A program made the translations under genes and the position numbers. The notes under the pieces were generated by a model that was not told the origin of the DNA, did not search any database, and saw nothing but the letters and a program-made list of their open reading frames with translations. Of a stretch of 21,173 nucleotides of DNA, positions 7,659-15,091 are shown piece by piece (position 1 is the stretch's first letter; each line of letters opens with the position of its first letter). Where the stretch lies: positions 1 to 21,173 of the forward strand of contig CAZPAH010000042.1 of NCBI GenBank assembly GCA_964584495.1. Reading direction: 5' to 3'. The DNA is from CAZPAH01 sp964584495 (GTDB lineage: Bacteria > Krumholzibacteriota > Krumholzibacteriia > Krumholzibacteriales > Krumholzibacteriaceae).

Positions 7659-7964
7659 CGTTTTCCACCGGCCGATTCATTCCTTCAGCATGAAGTTCCG
7701 CTTTCTATTCTAGTCGAGAGGTGGCGCGATATCCACCAATATCGGCCGCCGGGCCGGGCGCTCGTTTTTTGACAGGCAAGCGGCACCCGGAAAAATCTCG
7801 ACAAAAGGTCAGTTTGTCCGTCCTGTAATAACGTCTATTAAAAGTCATTTATTGTTATTATTTGTCACTTTTTTCTTGTAAATCCTCCTCCCGGATGGTA
7901 ATCATGATTCCCTGATCGATCTAAACGGCCGGTTAGACCTGTTTTTGCGGGAGGAGCCTCTGAA
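7659..7964. promoter_or_regulatory. Divergent intergenic region with an AT-rich core
   Basis: A stretch of 306 bp between the minus-strand SDR gene and the plus-strand regulator gene. The first 120 bp are GC-rich; 7796-7886 is strongly AT-rich with repeated TTATT and TTTGTC motifs, a likely home for promoters in both directions. A plus-strand candidate is TTGTCC, then 16 nt, then TATTAA (about 7815-7842), but it is weak. The palindrome at 7920-7937 lies between this core and the regulator gene. No small gene was found. Confidence 0.45.
7920..7937. promoter_or_regulatory. Near-perfect 18-bp palindrome, candidate operator
   Basis: tctaaacggccggttaga is an inverted repeat with a single mismatched pair (A at 7925 against G at 7932). 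It ends 27 nt before the ATG of the DNA-binding regulator and downstream of the AT-rich core, where an autoregulatory operator would be expected. This role is inferred from position and symmetry only. Confidence 0.4.
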
Positions 7965-8858
7965 ATGACAGATGAGCTGATGACGACCCGTGAATTGGCC
8001 AAGTACCTCAGCCTCAACGAAAAGAAGATCTATGCCCTGGTAAGGAGGGGGGATATCCCTAGAACCAGGGTTACGGGCAAGTACCTCTTTCCCAAGAGGT
8101 TGATAGACAGGTGGATAGATGACAATACGGCGGGATCGGGAGGGCACGGATCATTCGAGGAGATAAGGATAACCGGCAGTCACGATCTCGCTATCGATAT
8201 AGCGGCCTCAGAGACCAGGGAGAGGTTTCCCCGGCTGACCGTCCTGTCGGCCAATGTCGGAAGCATCCAGGGGATCTCTGCGCTGCGGCATGGTAGAACG
8301 GAAATCGCCGGTATCCACCTATTCGATCCGGAGACAAAGGGCTACAATTTCCCTTACCTGGAAAAGCACCTTCCGCGGTTGAGACCGGTCGTGGTTCATT
8401 TTCTCGACCGTATGCAGGGTCTGATCGTCAGGGAAGGCAATCCGCTTCGGATAAAGGGATTCGAGGATCTGACAAGGCCGGATCTGAGCTTTGTGAACAG
8501 GCAGGAGGGTTCCGGGACGCGCATCCTGCTCGATTTCCATCTTCGAATGCTCGGCATCCGGGCAGATGCGATCAGGGGTTATGACAGGTGCCTGTCGACA
8601 CATACCGAGGTCGCCAGGGAGGTGTTGAGCGGCAGGGCCGATGCCGGTCTCGGCATACGCGCCGCCGCCGGTCCCGGCCTCGATTTCATCCCGGTGACGA
8701 AAGAGAGTTACGACCTGGTCATAAGAAAGGAGTCTTTCTACACGGAACCGGTACAGGAATTTATCGAGGTAGTGCGCTCGGACAGCTTCAGGAAGCGGAT
8801 CCTGGAGATGGGGGGGTACGACCTGGAAGGATCGGGCAGGGTCATTTCATGGGGATAG
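7965..8858 (+). CDS. HTH (excisionase-type) regulator fused to a periplasmic-binding-like domain
   Basis: A protein of 297 residues with no signal peptide, so a cytoplasmic DNA-binding sensor. Residues 5-52 are an HTH_17/MerR-excisionase-type domain: MTTRELAKYLSLNEKKIYAL followed by VRRGDIPRTRVTGKYLFPKRLIDRWI. Residues 65-285 match the PBP_like type of substrate-binding fold (related to ModA/TupA-like domains), with ITGSHDLAIDIAA, SANVGSIQGISALRHGRTEIAGIHLFD (in part), QEGSGTRILLDFHL and a final VRSDSFRKRILEMGGYD. Proteins of this layout are usually found near molybdate or tungstate transport or cofactor genes. The start has GGGAGGAG 8 nt upstream. It heads a probable operon with a dihaem/molybdopterin-fold protein and an anion-type porin, so it may sense molybdate, tungstate or a related oxyanion. 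The domain call is strong; the ligand is inference. Confidence 0.88.
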   Translation: MTDELMTTRELAKYLSLNEKKIYALVRRGDIPRTRVTGKYLFPKRLIDRWIDDNTAGSGGHGSFEEIRITGSHDLAIDIAASETRERFPRLTVLSANVGSIQGISALRHGRTEIAGIHLFDPETKGYNFPYLEKHLPRLRPVVVHFLDRMQGLIVREGNPLRIKGFEDLTRPDLSFVNRQEGSGTRILLDFHLRMLGIRADAIRGYDRCLSTHTEVAREVLSGRADAGLGIRAAAGPGLDFIPVTKESYDLVIRKESFYTEPVQEFIEVVRSDSFRKRILEMGGYDLEGSGRVISWG

Positions 8859-8880
8859 GTTGAAAGGAGAAAGGAAAGTC

Positions 8881-10131
8881 GTGAGAGAGGGAAAAGGCTG
8901 GATTAAAAATTATCGTCGGTTGACAGCGCTCGTCGCTGCCGTTCTAATATCGGTGCTCAACATGAGCTGCTCGGATGACTCGGGCACGCGGCCGGGCAAC
9001 GAAGTCTCGTCGAGATCCTACCAGGGACATGCCACCGATACCGATATCAACAACTTCATTCAAGTATACCCGCACGCGGCGGGAACCCGTCTCGATGACT
9101 GCCAGACCTGCCATAAGGGGGGGGACGTGACGGACGACGAGCAGGAAACCGTCACCGCCAATCCCTGCGATTACTGCCATTACATAATTCATCCCCCGGA
9201 GGGATGGACCGGGCTGCCGGCGAGCTTCGGGCAGACACTGAATCCCTATGGAACCGATTATGATAATAACGGCCGGAGTTCGCGGGCGCTATTCACAATT
9301 TCCGGTCTCGACAGCGACGGCGACGGCTACATCAATTCGGACGAGATAGCCGATCTGAGGTACCCGGGCGATCAGAACAGCAATCCGGGCCTCGAGCTCT
9401 GCCCCGTTCTCAAGGTGACGCTCGACGAGCTCAAGGCGATGCCGACGCATACCCAGTTCTGTCTCGCCAACACCACCAAGCAGCAGTTCGATTTCTACGC
9501 GACCTACACGGGAGTCAAGATCAAGGATATCCTGGAGGCGAAAGGGATCGATCTTACGGGCGCGACGAGTATCGATATCCTCGCTCCGGACGGGTTCGCA
9601 AGGACATTCACGATCGAACAGATTACCGATCAGTATCCCGATCACAGGTTCTACTCCGGTTTCGGAGTCGAGGACCTCGGCACCGATTGCGCGTTCGTCG
9701 AGTATCCGGCCGAAACTTACGGCCTGGGCAATGGAGACTGGATATGCCAGGAAACCGGCCAGGAGCTTTGGCATATACTGGCCTACGAGCGAGAGGGGCT
9801 TCCGCTCGAGAGCTGTTACCTCGATCCCGTCTCCGGAAAGATCAACGGGGAAGGTCCGCTGCGCAATATCATACCTCCCGGTTCGGCCGATGACGATTTG
9901 AACAGGCCCGACAGGGGAAAGAACCAGGATACGGCCGGGTGCACCCTAAGCGAGTGGAATTTCGGTAACGACAACGACCATAACGCGGGCAGCATGGTAA
10001 AGGGAACCGTGATAATCAGGATCAATCCAATGCCGACCGGGTGCGAGGAGTTCGATATCATCAACGGCGGATGGGCGATGATCGATGAGGGATCGGTTCT
10101 CATCTATGGACACAACGTCACGTCTGAATAG
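8881..10131 (+). CDS. Exported dihaem protein with EF-hand loop and molybdopterin-oxidoreductase-like domain
   Basis: A protein of 416 residues. The start is GTG 8881 with AAGGAG and AGGA sites just upstream; an in-frame TTG at 8860 has none. Residues 8-30 are a signal sequence (NYRRLTALVAAVLISVLNMSC). Cys30 followed by SDD suggests a lipoprotein, although LNMSC is a weak lipobox. Two c-type haem motifs follow: CQTCH at 74-78 and CDYCH at 96-100. A canonical 12-residue EF-hand loop, DSDGDGYINSDE, spans 144-155. The second half resembles the sulfite-oxidase/YedY molybdopterin fold: VTLDELKAMP, then FCLAN with Cys194 where the Mo-binding cysteine could sit, TYTGVKIKDILEAKG, DGFARTFTIEQI and the hallmark GEGPLRNIIPP at 323. 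Role inferred: a periplasmic electron-transfer or oxidoreductase protein. It lies 22 bp after the regulator gene. Molybdopterin binding is not proven by sequence. Confidence 0.8.
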   Translation: MREGKGWIKNYRRLTALVAAVLISVLNMSCSDDSGTRPGNEVSSRSYQGHATDTDINNFIQVYPHAAGTRLDDCQTCHKGGDVTDDEQETVTANPCDYCHYIIHPPEGWTGLPASFGQTLNPYGTDYDNNGRSSRALFTISGLDSDGDGYINSDEIADLRYPGDQNSNPGLELCPVLKVTLDELKAMPTHTQFCLANTTKQQFDFYATYTGVKIKDILEAKGIDLTGATSIDILAPDGFARTFTIEQITDQYPDHRFYSGFGVEDLGTDCAFVEYPAETYGLGNGDWICQETGQELWHILAYEREGLPLESCYLDPVSGKINGEGPLRNIIPPGSADDDLNRPDRGKNQDTAGCTLSEWNFGNDNDHNAGSMVKGTVIIRINPMPTGCEEFDIINGGWAMIDEGSVLIYGHNVTSE

Positions 10132-10161
10132 ACCGGATTTCCGCCCGGCGAGCGAGGAAAG

Positions 10162-11361
10162 ATGCGGCGCTTCTTGAGATTGTTATTGATGCAGGCCGTT
10201 GGCGTGCTTGCGGCCGCGGCGTTGATACTGCTTATCGCTTTCACGGTGCCGCCCGCCCAGGCGGCCGAGCGGCCGGAGGTCGCGGTCGAGGCCAATACCA
10301 GCTTCTGGTGGGTGATCAGCGAAGAGGTGGAGAACGGTCTCCTCCAGAGGGGGAGCCTAGATCCGGCCGCCGCCCATGCCTCTGGATTCAACTTCAAGCA
10401 GGGGAGGCTCGCGTTCTCGTTCGAGTCGCCGCGGGGGGATATCGAGGCGTTTTTGAGGCTCCGCCTCGAGGAAAGGACCGATATCATCGATTTCTGGGGG
10501 GCTTACCATATAGCTCCCTGCCTTGCCGTATATATGGGACAGATGAAGATACCTTCCATCGAAGAGGTTCTCACCCCCGACCACATGCTCGATTTTATCA
10601 CGAGGAGCAGCTTTGGCCGAAACCTGGGCGACTATGCGCTGTCGCGCACACCCTATATATCCTCCATAATGGCCGTGAAATCGTACGATCGCGATCTCGG
10701 TCTCGCTATAAAAGGGGCCTATCCCGACGGCGAAGACCCTCTGGTCGGGTATTTCCTCATGGTGGGAAACGGAACCGGGGCGAACAGCTATATCGGGGGA
10801 AGCGAGAGCGAGGAATTCCTCTTTACCAACTCGTTTGGAGATTTTTATTACGGCTTCAGAACGGATCTGTACCTGGCCGCCTGGCTTAGAACGGGGACCC
10901 ATTTCAGCCTGAACAGGCACGAGAACGCGGCCCTGGACGCGCGGGGCCCGGTCTTCGATCTGGACAGGAAGGTTTGGACGGCAGATTTTTCGGCCGACCT
11001 TCCCTGGGGACAGAGGTTGGACGGTTTTTACGGAAGAGGATCGATCTCCGATTTCTGGGATGCGCAGCAGTACGAGTTCCGTTACGACGGGTGGGCGGTC
11101 TGGACGATCCAGCCGCTGCTGGAGGGTGCGATCGAGCTGGCGCTTCGCTACGATATCTTCACGACGGAATTCAACGGAGACGGTAACGAGACGAGCCGGA
11201 AGGACTGGACGGCGGGAGTAAACTACCGGCCCGCGGAGAACCTCAGACTGCAGCTGAACTACATTCACAAGACGACGGCCAATCGCTTCGAGCCGGACCC
11301 GGACGACGATATCCTCTATATGAACGTCCAGTTTCTCTTCGATACGCCGATCACTCAGTGA
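10162..11361 (+). CDS. Outer-membrane porin, phosphate-selective OprO/OprP-like
   Basis: A protein of 399 residues predicted to be an outer-membrane beta barrel. Residues 1-35 are a long signal peptide ending PPAQA before AERPEV. The rest shows alternating amphipathic strands with aromatic ends, for example GRLAFSFESPRGDIEAFLRL, VYMGQMKIPSIEE, FYYGFRTDLYLAAWLRTG, LALRYDIFTTEF and LRLQLNYIHKTTANRF. The GQMKIP segment and the near-terminal DDDILYMNVQFLF are typical of phosphate-selective porin O/P family proteins. Unusually, TPITQ follows the last aromatic residue instead of the barrel ending in Phe. GAGGAA lies just before ATG 10162. Only 30 bp separate it from the dihaem gene, so co-transcription is likely; it may admit the oxyanion or electron donor/acceptor used by that protein. 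Confidence 0.8.
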   Translation: MRRFLRLLLMQAVGVLAAAALILLIAFTVPPAQAAERPEVAVEANTSFWWVISEEVENGLLQRGSLDPAAAHASGFNFKQGRLAFSFESPRGDIEAFLRLRLEERTDIIDFWGAYHIAPCLAVYMGQMKIPSIEEVLTPDHMLDFITRSSFGRNLGDYALSRTPYISSIMAVKSYDRDLGLAIKGAYPDGEDPLVGYFLMVGNGTGANSYIGGSESEEFLFTNSFGDFYYGFRTDLYLAAWLRTGTHFSLNRHENAALDARGPVFDLDRKVWTADFSADLPWGQRLDGFYGRGSISDFWDAQQYEFRYDGWAVWTIQPLLEGAIELALRYDIFTTEFNGDGNETSRKDWTAGVNYRPAENLRLQLNYIHKTTANRFEPDPDDDILYMNVQFLFDTPITQ

Positions 11362-11546
11362 TCTCGCCATCCATCCCGGCCCCTATTTTTACGTTCCCGC
11401 TTAATAACGCTAAAAAACTCCGTGACGCGGCCGATCATAATTGAAGGACGGGTATTGCTGTATCCAGTTCATCGATCCACGGTGCGATTGGGCGTCATCA
11501 TCTGCCCTCTACATGACCGGGTGTAGCGGGAGTGGGGAGAATCGAT
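11362..11546. other. Intergenic region between porin and GAF genes
   Basis: About 185 bp. No strong hairpin terminator follows the porin and no consensus promoter is convincing. Short T- and A-rich runs at 11388-11416 are the only notable feature. Confidence 0.4.
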
Positions 11547-12032
11547 ATGAGCTATGGAATCGGGATGAAGGACAAGAAGAAGGTCTTCGACGGTCTGAGG
11601 GATACGATAGAGAAACTCCTTCTCGGCCGTGGGGAGAAGAAGGAAAAACTTAGAGCCGTCTGCGAGCTTCTCAGCGAGAAGATCGAGTACTACGACTGGG
11701 TGGGGTTCTACCTGACGAACGGCAGCAAGAGGGAGCTCCTCCTCGGGCCGTACGTGGGGGAAGTCACCGAGCATACGAAGATACGGTTCGGCCAGGGGAT
11801 CTGCGGGCTGGCCGCCGAAAAGGAGAGAACGATCATCGTTCAGGACGTCTCGAGGGAAACGAACTACCTCTCGTGCGCCCCGGAGGTGAAATCGGAGCTC
11901 GTCGTTCCGATCTTCAGATCGGGCAAGGTGATCGGAGAGATCGATATCGATTCGCACCTTCTCTCGCCGTTTTCCTGGGAGGACAGGGATTTCCTCGAAT
12001 ACCTCGGCTCGATCATGGCCGACATGATATAG
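11547..12032 (+). CDS. GAF-domain protein, free-methionine-(R)-sulfoxide reductase-like
   Basis: A small cytoplasmic protein of 161 residues made of one GAF domain. Its closest pattern is the free-methionine-(R)-sulfoxide reductase (fRMsr/YebR) family: YYDWVGFYL, LLLGPYVGE, FGQGICGLAA, VQDVSRE, SELVVPIF and GKVIGEIDIDS. Of the three conserved cysteines of that family, two are present (Cys86 in GICG and Cys110 in YLSC). The first, just before the (R/K)-I-x-F-G segment, is replaced by His76. It may thus be a reductase with altered thiol chemistry or a ligand-binding GAF protein. ATG 11547 has GGGGAGA 6 nt upstream; GTG 11532 is an alternative that adds 5 residues. It converges with the P-type ATPase gene. 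Confidence 0.82.
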   Translation: MSYGIGMKDKKKVFDGLRDTIEKLLLGRGEKKEKLRAVCELLSEKIEYYDWVGFYLTNGSKRELLLGPYVGEVTEHTKIRFGQGICGLAAEKERTIIVQDVSRETNYLSCAPEVKSELVVPIFRSGKVIGEIDIDSHLLSPFSWEDRDFLEYLGSIMADMI

Positions 12033-12071
12033 GACCTGGCTGCAAGCCGGTTGGCTCGGGGATCTATTCCG

Positions 12072-12090
12072 CGTTCAACTTCGTTGAACG
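12072..12090. terminator. Hairpin between convergent GAF and P-type ATPase genes
   Basis: cgttcaac-ttc-gttgaacg is a perfect 8-bp stem with a 3-nt loop, 40 bp from each gene end. On the plus strand a T-rich stretch (gattcttcccgtttt) follows at a distance. It is a candidate bidirectional terminator but lacks an immediate U-tract. Confidence 0.45.
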
Positions 12091-12130
12091 GATTCTTCCC
12101 GTTTTAAGGATTCGGGGAGAGAAACGGATA

Positions 12131-14890
12131 TCAGGCCGCGGTTTTTCTTATAAGCCTCTTGAATCCCTTCATGATCTCGAAGATCAGCAGGTACGCTCCG
12201 CCGGCTCCCAGCACATAGAGCCAGTCGATGAGGCCCGGCGCCCTGAACTGGATAAAATCCCGCACGACCGGAGCGTTGATAGCGGTGACAATGAGAACGA
12301 TCGATCCGAGGATCGACAGGAGAAGGATCCTGTTGGTGAAGAAGTTCCGGCTGATCACCGAGCGGTACTCGTCCCTGCGCGAAAGGATATTGGCGAACTG
12401 GCAGAAAGCTATCGTCAGGTAGGCTATCGTCGTCGCCTTGGCGTAGAGTGCGGGATCGGCCCCGTTGACGAGGAAGACGGTATGGCTGCGGTGCATGAAG
12501 AGCGCATAGTTGGCGAACGACAGGCCGCCTATTATGAGGCCGAGGAAGAGGATCTCCATGAAGGACCACCGGTTGATTATATGCTCCCGCAGATCGCGCG
12601 GCGGATGCTTCATCGCATCATCGGGAGGAGGATCGTAGGTCAGGAATGTGAGCGGCATTATCTCGGCCAGCAGGTCTATCGCCAGTATCTGGATAGCAAG
12701 GATCGGTATGGCCCAGCCGCGCAGGGCGACGGCGGCCAGCCCCATGAGCACTACGAACAGCTCGGCGCCGTTGGTCGTCATCGAGGCGAGGACCGTTTTC
12801 CGCAGGTTACGGTATATCGTTCTTCCCTCGCGCACCGCTTCGACCAGGGTAGGGAAACTGTCGTCGAGGAGAACGAGCTCGGAGGCCTCTTTGGCCACGT
12901 CGGTTCCGATCCGCCCCATCGCCACTCCGATATCGGCTTTCTTCAGCGCCGGAGCGTCGTTCACCCCGTCCCCCGTGACGGCTACGACCTCCCTGTCATC
13001 CTCGAGTAGACTGACGATCCTGAGCTTATCCTCCGGATCCACCCTCGAGAAAATGATGGAATCGTTCTTTTTCATGATCCCTGTTAGCTTCACATCATCG
13101 ATTTCCTTGAGTTCGCGGCCGGTTATTACCGGCGAAGGGCCACCCGATCCCGAAAGTCCTATCTCCCTGCCGATCGCCTGTGCCGTGATGGCGTGATCCC
13201 CGGTCATTATGAATGTGCGGATCCCGGCATCGCGGCACTCCGAGATGGCTTCCTTAACCCCTTCCCTAGGGGGGTCGATCATGCCGACCAGGCCGAGAAG
13301 TATGACGTCCTTTTCTACCTCTTCGACGGTATAATCCCTGCCGTCCGATTCGAGTGGCCTGTAGGCGATCGCGAGAACCCTCAGGGCCTGTTTCGAGAAC
13401 TCCTCGTTGATTCTTTTCACGGCCTCGCGGTCCTCGTCGGTGATCGCGGCCGCTTTGCCGCCGCGGTATATATATCTGCTGATCGAGAGAACGCTGTCGG
13501 GCGCTCCCTTCATGGCCAGCTCTTTCCTGTCGCCGAACTGACGCACGGAGCTCATCCGCTTCCGCTCTGAGTCGAACGGAAACTCCTTCAGCTCCGGATT
13601 CTCCTCGTCCTCCACCGGGGAACGGGTGCCGAGCTTGGTCGACATGGCGACCAACGCAGCCTCCGTGGGGTCCCCCACGGGATACCAGCCCGGATGATCG
13701 TCGTCCGGTTGATGGATCTCGGCGTTGGAAGCCATTGTCGCGGCGTCCATCATGATCTCTATCTCGTCGATACCGGCTTGATCGATGGGGGAGCCGGAAT
13801 CGTCCAGTATCCCGCCCTTCGGTTCGTATCCCGTGCCGGTCATCGAATATTGCCGTCCGTCGAACCAGACCCTCGTTACCGTCATCTCGTTTTTCGTGAG
13901 GGTCCCGGTCTTGTCGGTCGTTATGATGCTCGTCGAGCCGAGCGTTTCCACAGAGGGAAGGTTCTTTACGACCGCGTATCGCTCGGCCAGCCTCTTGCTC
14001 GTCGCCGACAGCGCGACGGTCACCTGTGCGGGCAGGGCCTGGGGCACGAGGGCGACGGCTATCCCCAGCGCATAGACCATGCTTGTAAGGAAGCTGAATC
14101 CCTGCCACAAGGCGACGGCGAACAGTATCGCGCTGATGATAGCGACGAAGACCGTGAGCCAGCGCGCCAGCGTGGCGAGCTCGCGCTCGAGGGGAGAGGT
14201 GGTATCGGCCGTTCTCTCTGTCATTCCGGCGATCTTGCCCATCTCGGTATTCATCCCGGTTCTCACGACGAGGCCCGTGGCGCTGCCGGAGGTCACAGTC
14301 GTCCCCATGAAGGCCATATTGTCACGGTCGCCGATAACCGATTCCTCGGCGATCGCCATGCTGGTCTTACCCTGAGGCATCGATTCCCCCGTCAGGGCGA
14401 AATCCTCGGTTCTGAGATCGAAAGATTCGATTACGCGGATGTCGGCCGGAACCCTGTCTCCCGCTTCGAGACGTACTATGTCCCCCGGCACGAGACGGTC
14501 CTGTCCGATCTCGGCCAGCCCGCCGTCCCTGACGACTTTGGCGGGGGATTGGATGAGATTCCTGAGGCTTTCGAGGATCCTGCCGACCTTGTACTCCTGG
14601 ACGAATCCGATGATCGCGTTGATCACGACGATGATGATCATGACCGTCGCGTCGCGTAGGGAGCCTATCGCTATCGATATGGCCGCCGCCGCGATTAGAA
14701 CGATCACCAGGAGATCCTTGAACTGCGACAGGAAGAGCAGCCACTTGGAAACGCCGGTGTCCGTGGCGAGCTCGTTCGGGCCGAATTCGGCCAGTCGCTT
14801 TGAGGCCTCCTCTTCGCCCAGCCCCTTCTGCGAGCTTCCGAGCGCCTCGAGGGCCTCGGCCGTCTTCATCCTGTAGTATTCTTTATCCAA
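12131..14890 (-). CDS. P-type cation-transporting ATPase (P2-like)
   Basis: An inner-membrane pump of 919 residues. Motifs in order: N-terminal cation-ATPase domain (GLGEEEASKRLAEFGPNEL, 23-41); actuator TGES at 167-170; M4 PQALP at 283-287; phosphorylation site DKTGTLT with Asp326; nucleotide-binding KGAPD at 461; hinge TGDGVND at 639-645; and C-terminal membrane segments. M5 has NGAE (Asn707, Glu710), matching SERCA Asn768/Glu771. M6 has Asp739 and Glu743, aligning with Na,K-ATPase Asp804/Asp808. The M4 motif PEGLP of Ca2+ and Na+ pumps is PQALP here, so the key Glu is Gln284. This makes the transported ion uncertain (Ca2+, Na+, H+ or another). Start: TTG 14890 with GGAAGGA 7 nt upstream; ATG 14869 lacks such a site. 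It is divergent from glutamate dehydrogenase. Confidence 0.92.
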   Translation of the reverse strand: MDKEYYRMKTAEALEALGSSQKGLGEEEASKRLAEFGPNELATDTGVSKWLLFLSQFKDLLVIVLIAAAAISIAIGSLRDATVMIIIVVINAIIGFVQEYKVGRILESLRNLIQSPAKVVRDGGLAEIGQDRLVPGDIVRLEAGDRVPADIRVIESFDLRTEDFALTGESMPQGKTSMAIAEESVIGDRDNMAFMGTTVTSGSATGLVVRTGMNTEMGKIAGMTERTADTTSPLERELATLARWLTVFVAIISAILFAVALWQGFSFLTSMVYALGIAVALVPQALPAQVTVALSATSKRLAERYAVVKNLPSVETLGSTSIITTDKTGTLTKNEMTVTRVWFDGRQYSMTGTGYEPKGGILDDSGSPIDQAGIDEIEIMMDAATMASNAEIHQPDDDHPGWYPVGDPTEAALVAMSTKLGTRSPVEDEENPELKEFPFDSERKRMSSVRQFGDRKELAMKGAPDSVLSISRYIYRGGKAAAITDEDREAVKRINEEFSKQALRVLAIAYRPLESDGRDYTVEEVEKDVILLGLVGMIDPPREGVKEAISECRDAGIRTFIMTGDHAITAQAIGREIGLSGSGGPSPVITGRELKEIDDVKLTGIMKKNDSIIFSRVDPEDKLRIVSLLEDDREVVAVTGDGVNDAPALKKADIGVAMGRIGTDVAKEASELVLLDDSFPTLVEAVREGRTIYRNLRKTVLASMTTNGAELFVVLMGLAAVALRGWAIPILAIQILAIDLLAEIMPLTFLTYDPPPDDAMKHPPRDLREHIINRWSFMEILFLGLIIGGLSFANYALFMHRSHTVFLVNGADPALYAKATTIAYLTIAFCQFANILSRRDEYRSVISRNFFTNRILLLSILGSIVLIVTAINAPVVRDFIQFRAPGLIDWLYVLGAGGAYLLIFEIMKGFKRLIRKTAA

Positions 14891-14916
14891 CGTCGATTCC
14901 TTCCCATTTTCCGCTA

Positions 14917-14945
14917 AAACTACCGTAATTACCTTGCCCGGTCAA
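14917..14945 (-). promoter_or_regulatory. Sigma70-type promoter for the P-type ATPase gene
   Basis: On the minus strand TTGACC (14945-14940) is followed after 17 bp by TAGTTT (14922-14917). The predicted start of transcription would be about 20 nt before the TTG start codon, leaving room for the GGAAGGA ribosome-binding site. Confidence 0.5.
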
Positions 14946-15019
14946 CAGGGGAGGGGTAAACTTGCAGCATTGCCATTTTAACTAAATGAAAATAATTGGG
15001 CTTTACTTTACGACCTTGC

Positions 15020-15048
15020 TTGACTTTTGAATTTATAACCGTTATTTT
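15020..15048 (+). promoter_or_regulatory. Sigma70-type promoter for glutamate dehydrogenase
   Basis: TTGACT at 15020-15025, 17 bp, then TATTTT at 15043-15048, in an AT-rich stretch. This gives a leader of about 36 nt before ATG 15092. Confidence 0.55.
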
Positions 15049-15091
15049 TCGCCCGTTTCGGCTAGGTTCTTTTTGAAAGGACGGGGTTGTC

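Noticed and set aside
7743..7770. Terminator-like hairpin cggcc-gccg-ggccg followed by six T
   Set aside because: The T-run starts 8 nt after the stem and no plus-strand gene ends nearby (the nearest stops at 6119), so it is probably chance in GC-rich DNA.
7815..7842. Promoter TTGTCC-N16-TATTAA for the regulator operon
   Set aside because: Both boxes are poor matches and several similar pairs can be drawn in this AT-rich stretch, so it is not listed as its own feature.
10357..11370. Long minus-strand open frame (337 codons) opposite the porin gene
   Set aside because: It lies almost fully antisense to a well-supported beta-barrel gene, is very rich in Arg, Val and Ile with no recognisable motif, and has no ribosome-binding site. 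It is a product of GC-biased codon use.
11441..11653. Small 70-codon plus-strand frame before the GAF gene
   Set aside because: It overlaps the GAF coding region in another frame, lacks a ribosome-binding site and has no hydrophobic or motif pattern.
11873..13009. Plus-strand open frame (378 codons) overlapping the GAF gene and the P-type ATPase antisense
   Set aside because: Its sequence is low-complexity (Arg, Gly, Asp, Glu) and it crosses two genes with clear family motifs in other frames.
13694..14659. Plus-strand open frame (321 codons) antisense to the P-type ATPase
   Set aside because: The opposite strand carries the actuator and phosphorylation motifs; this frame has His/Arg/Gly-rich composition and no domain pattern.
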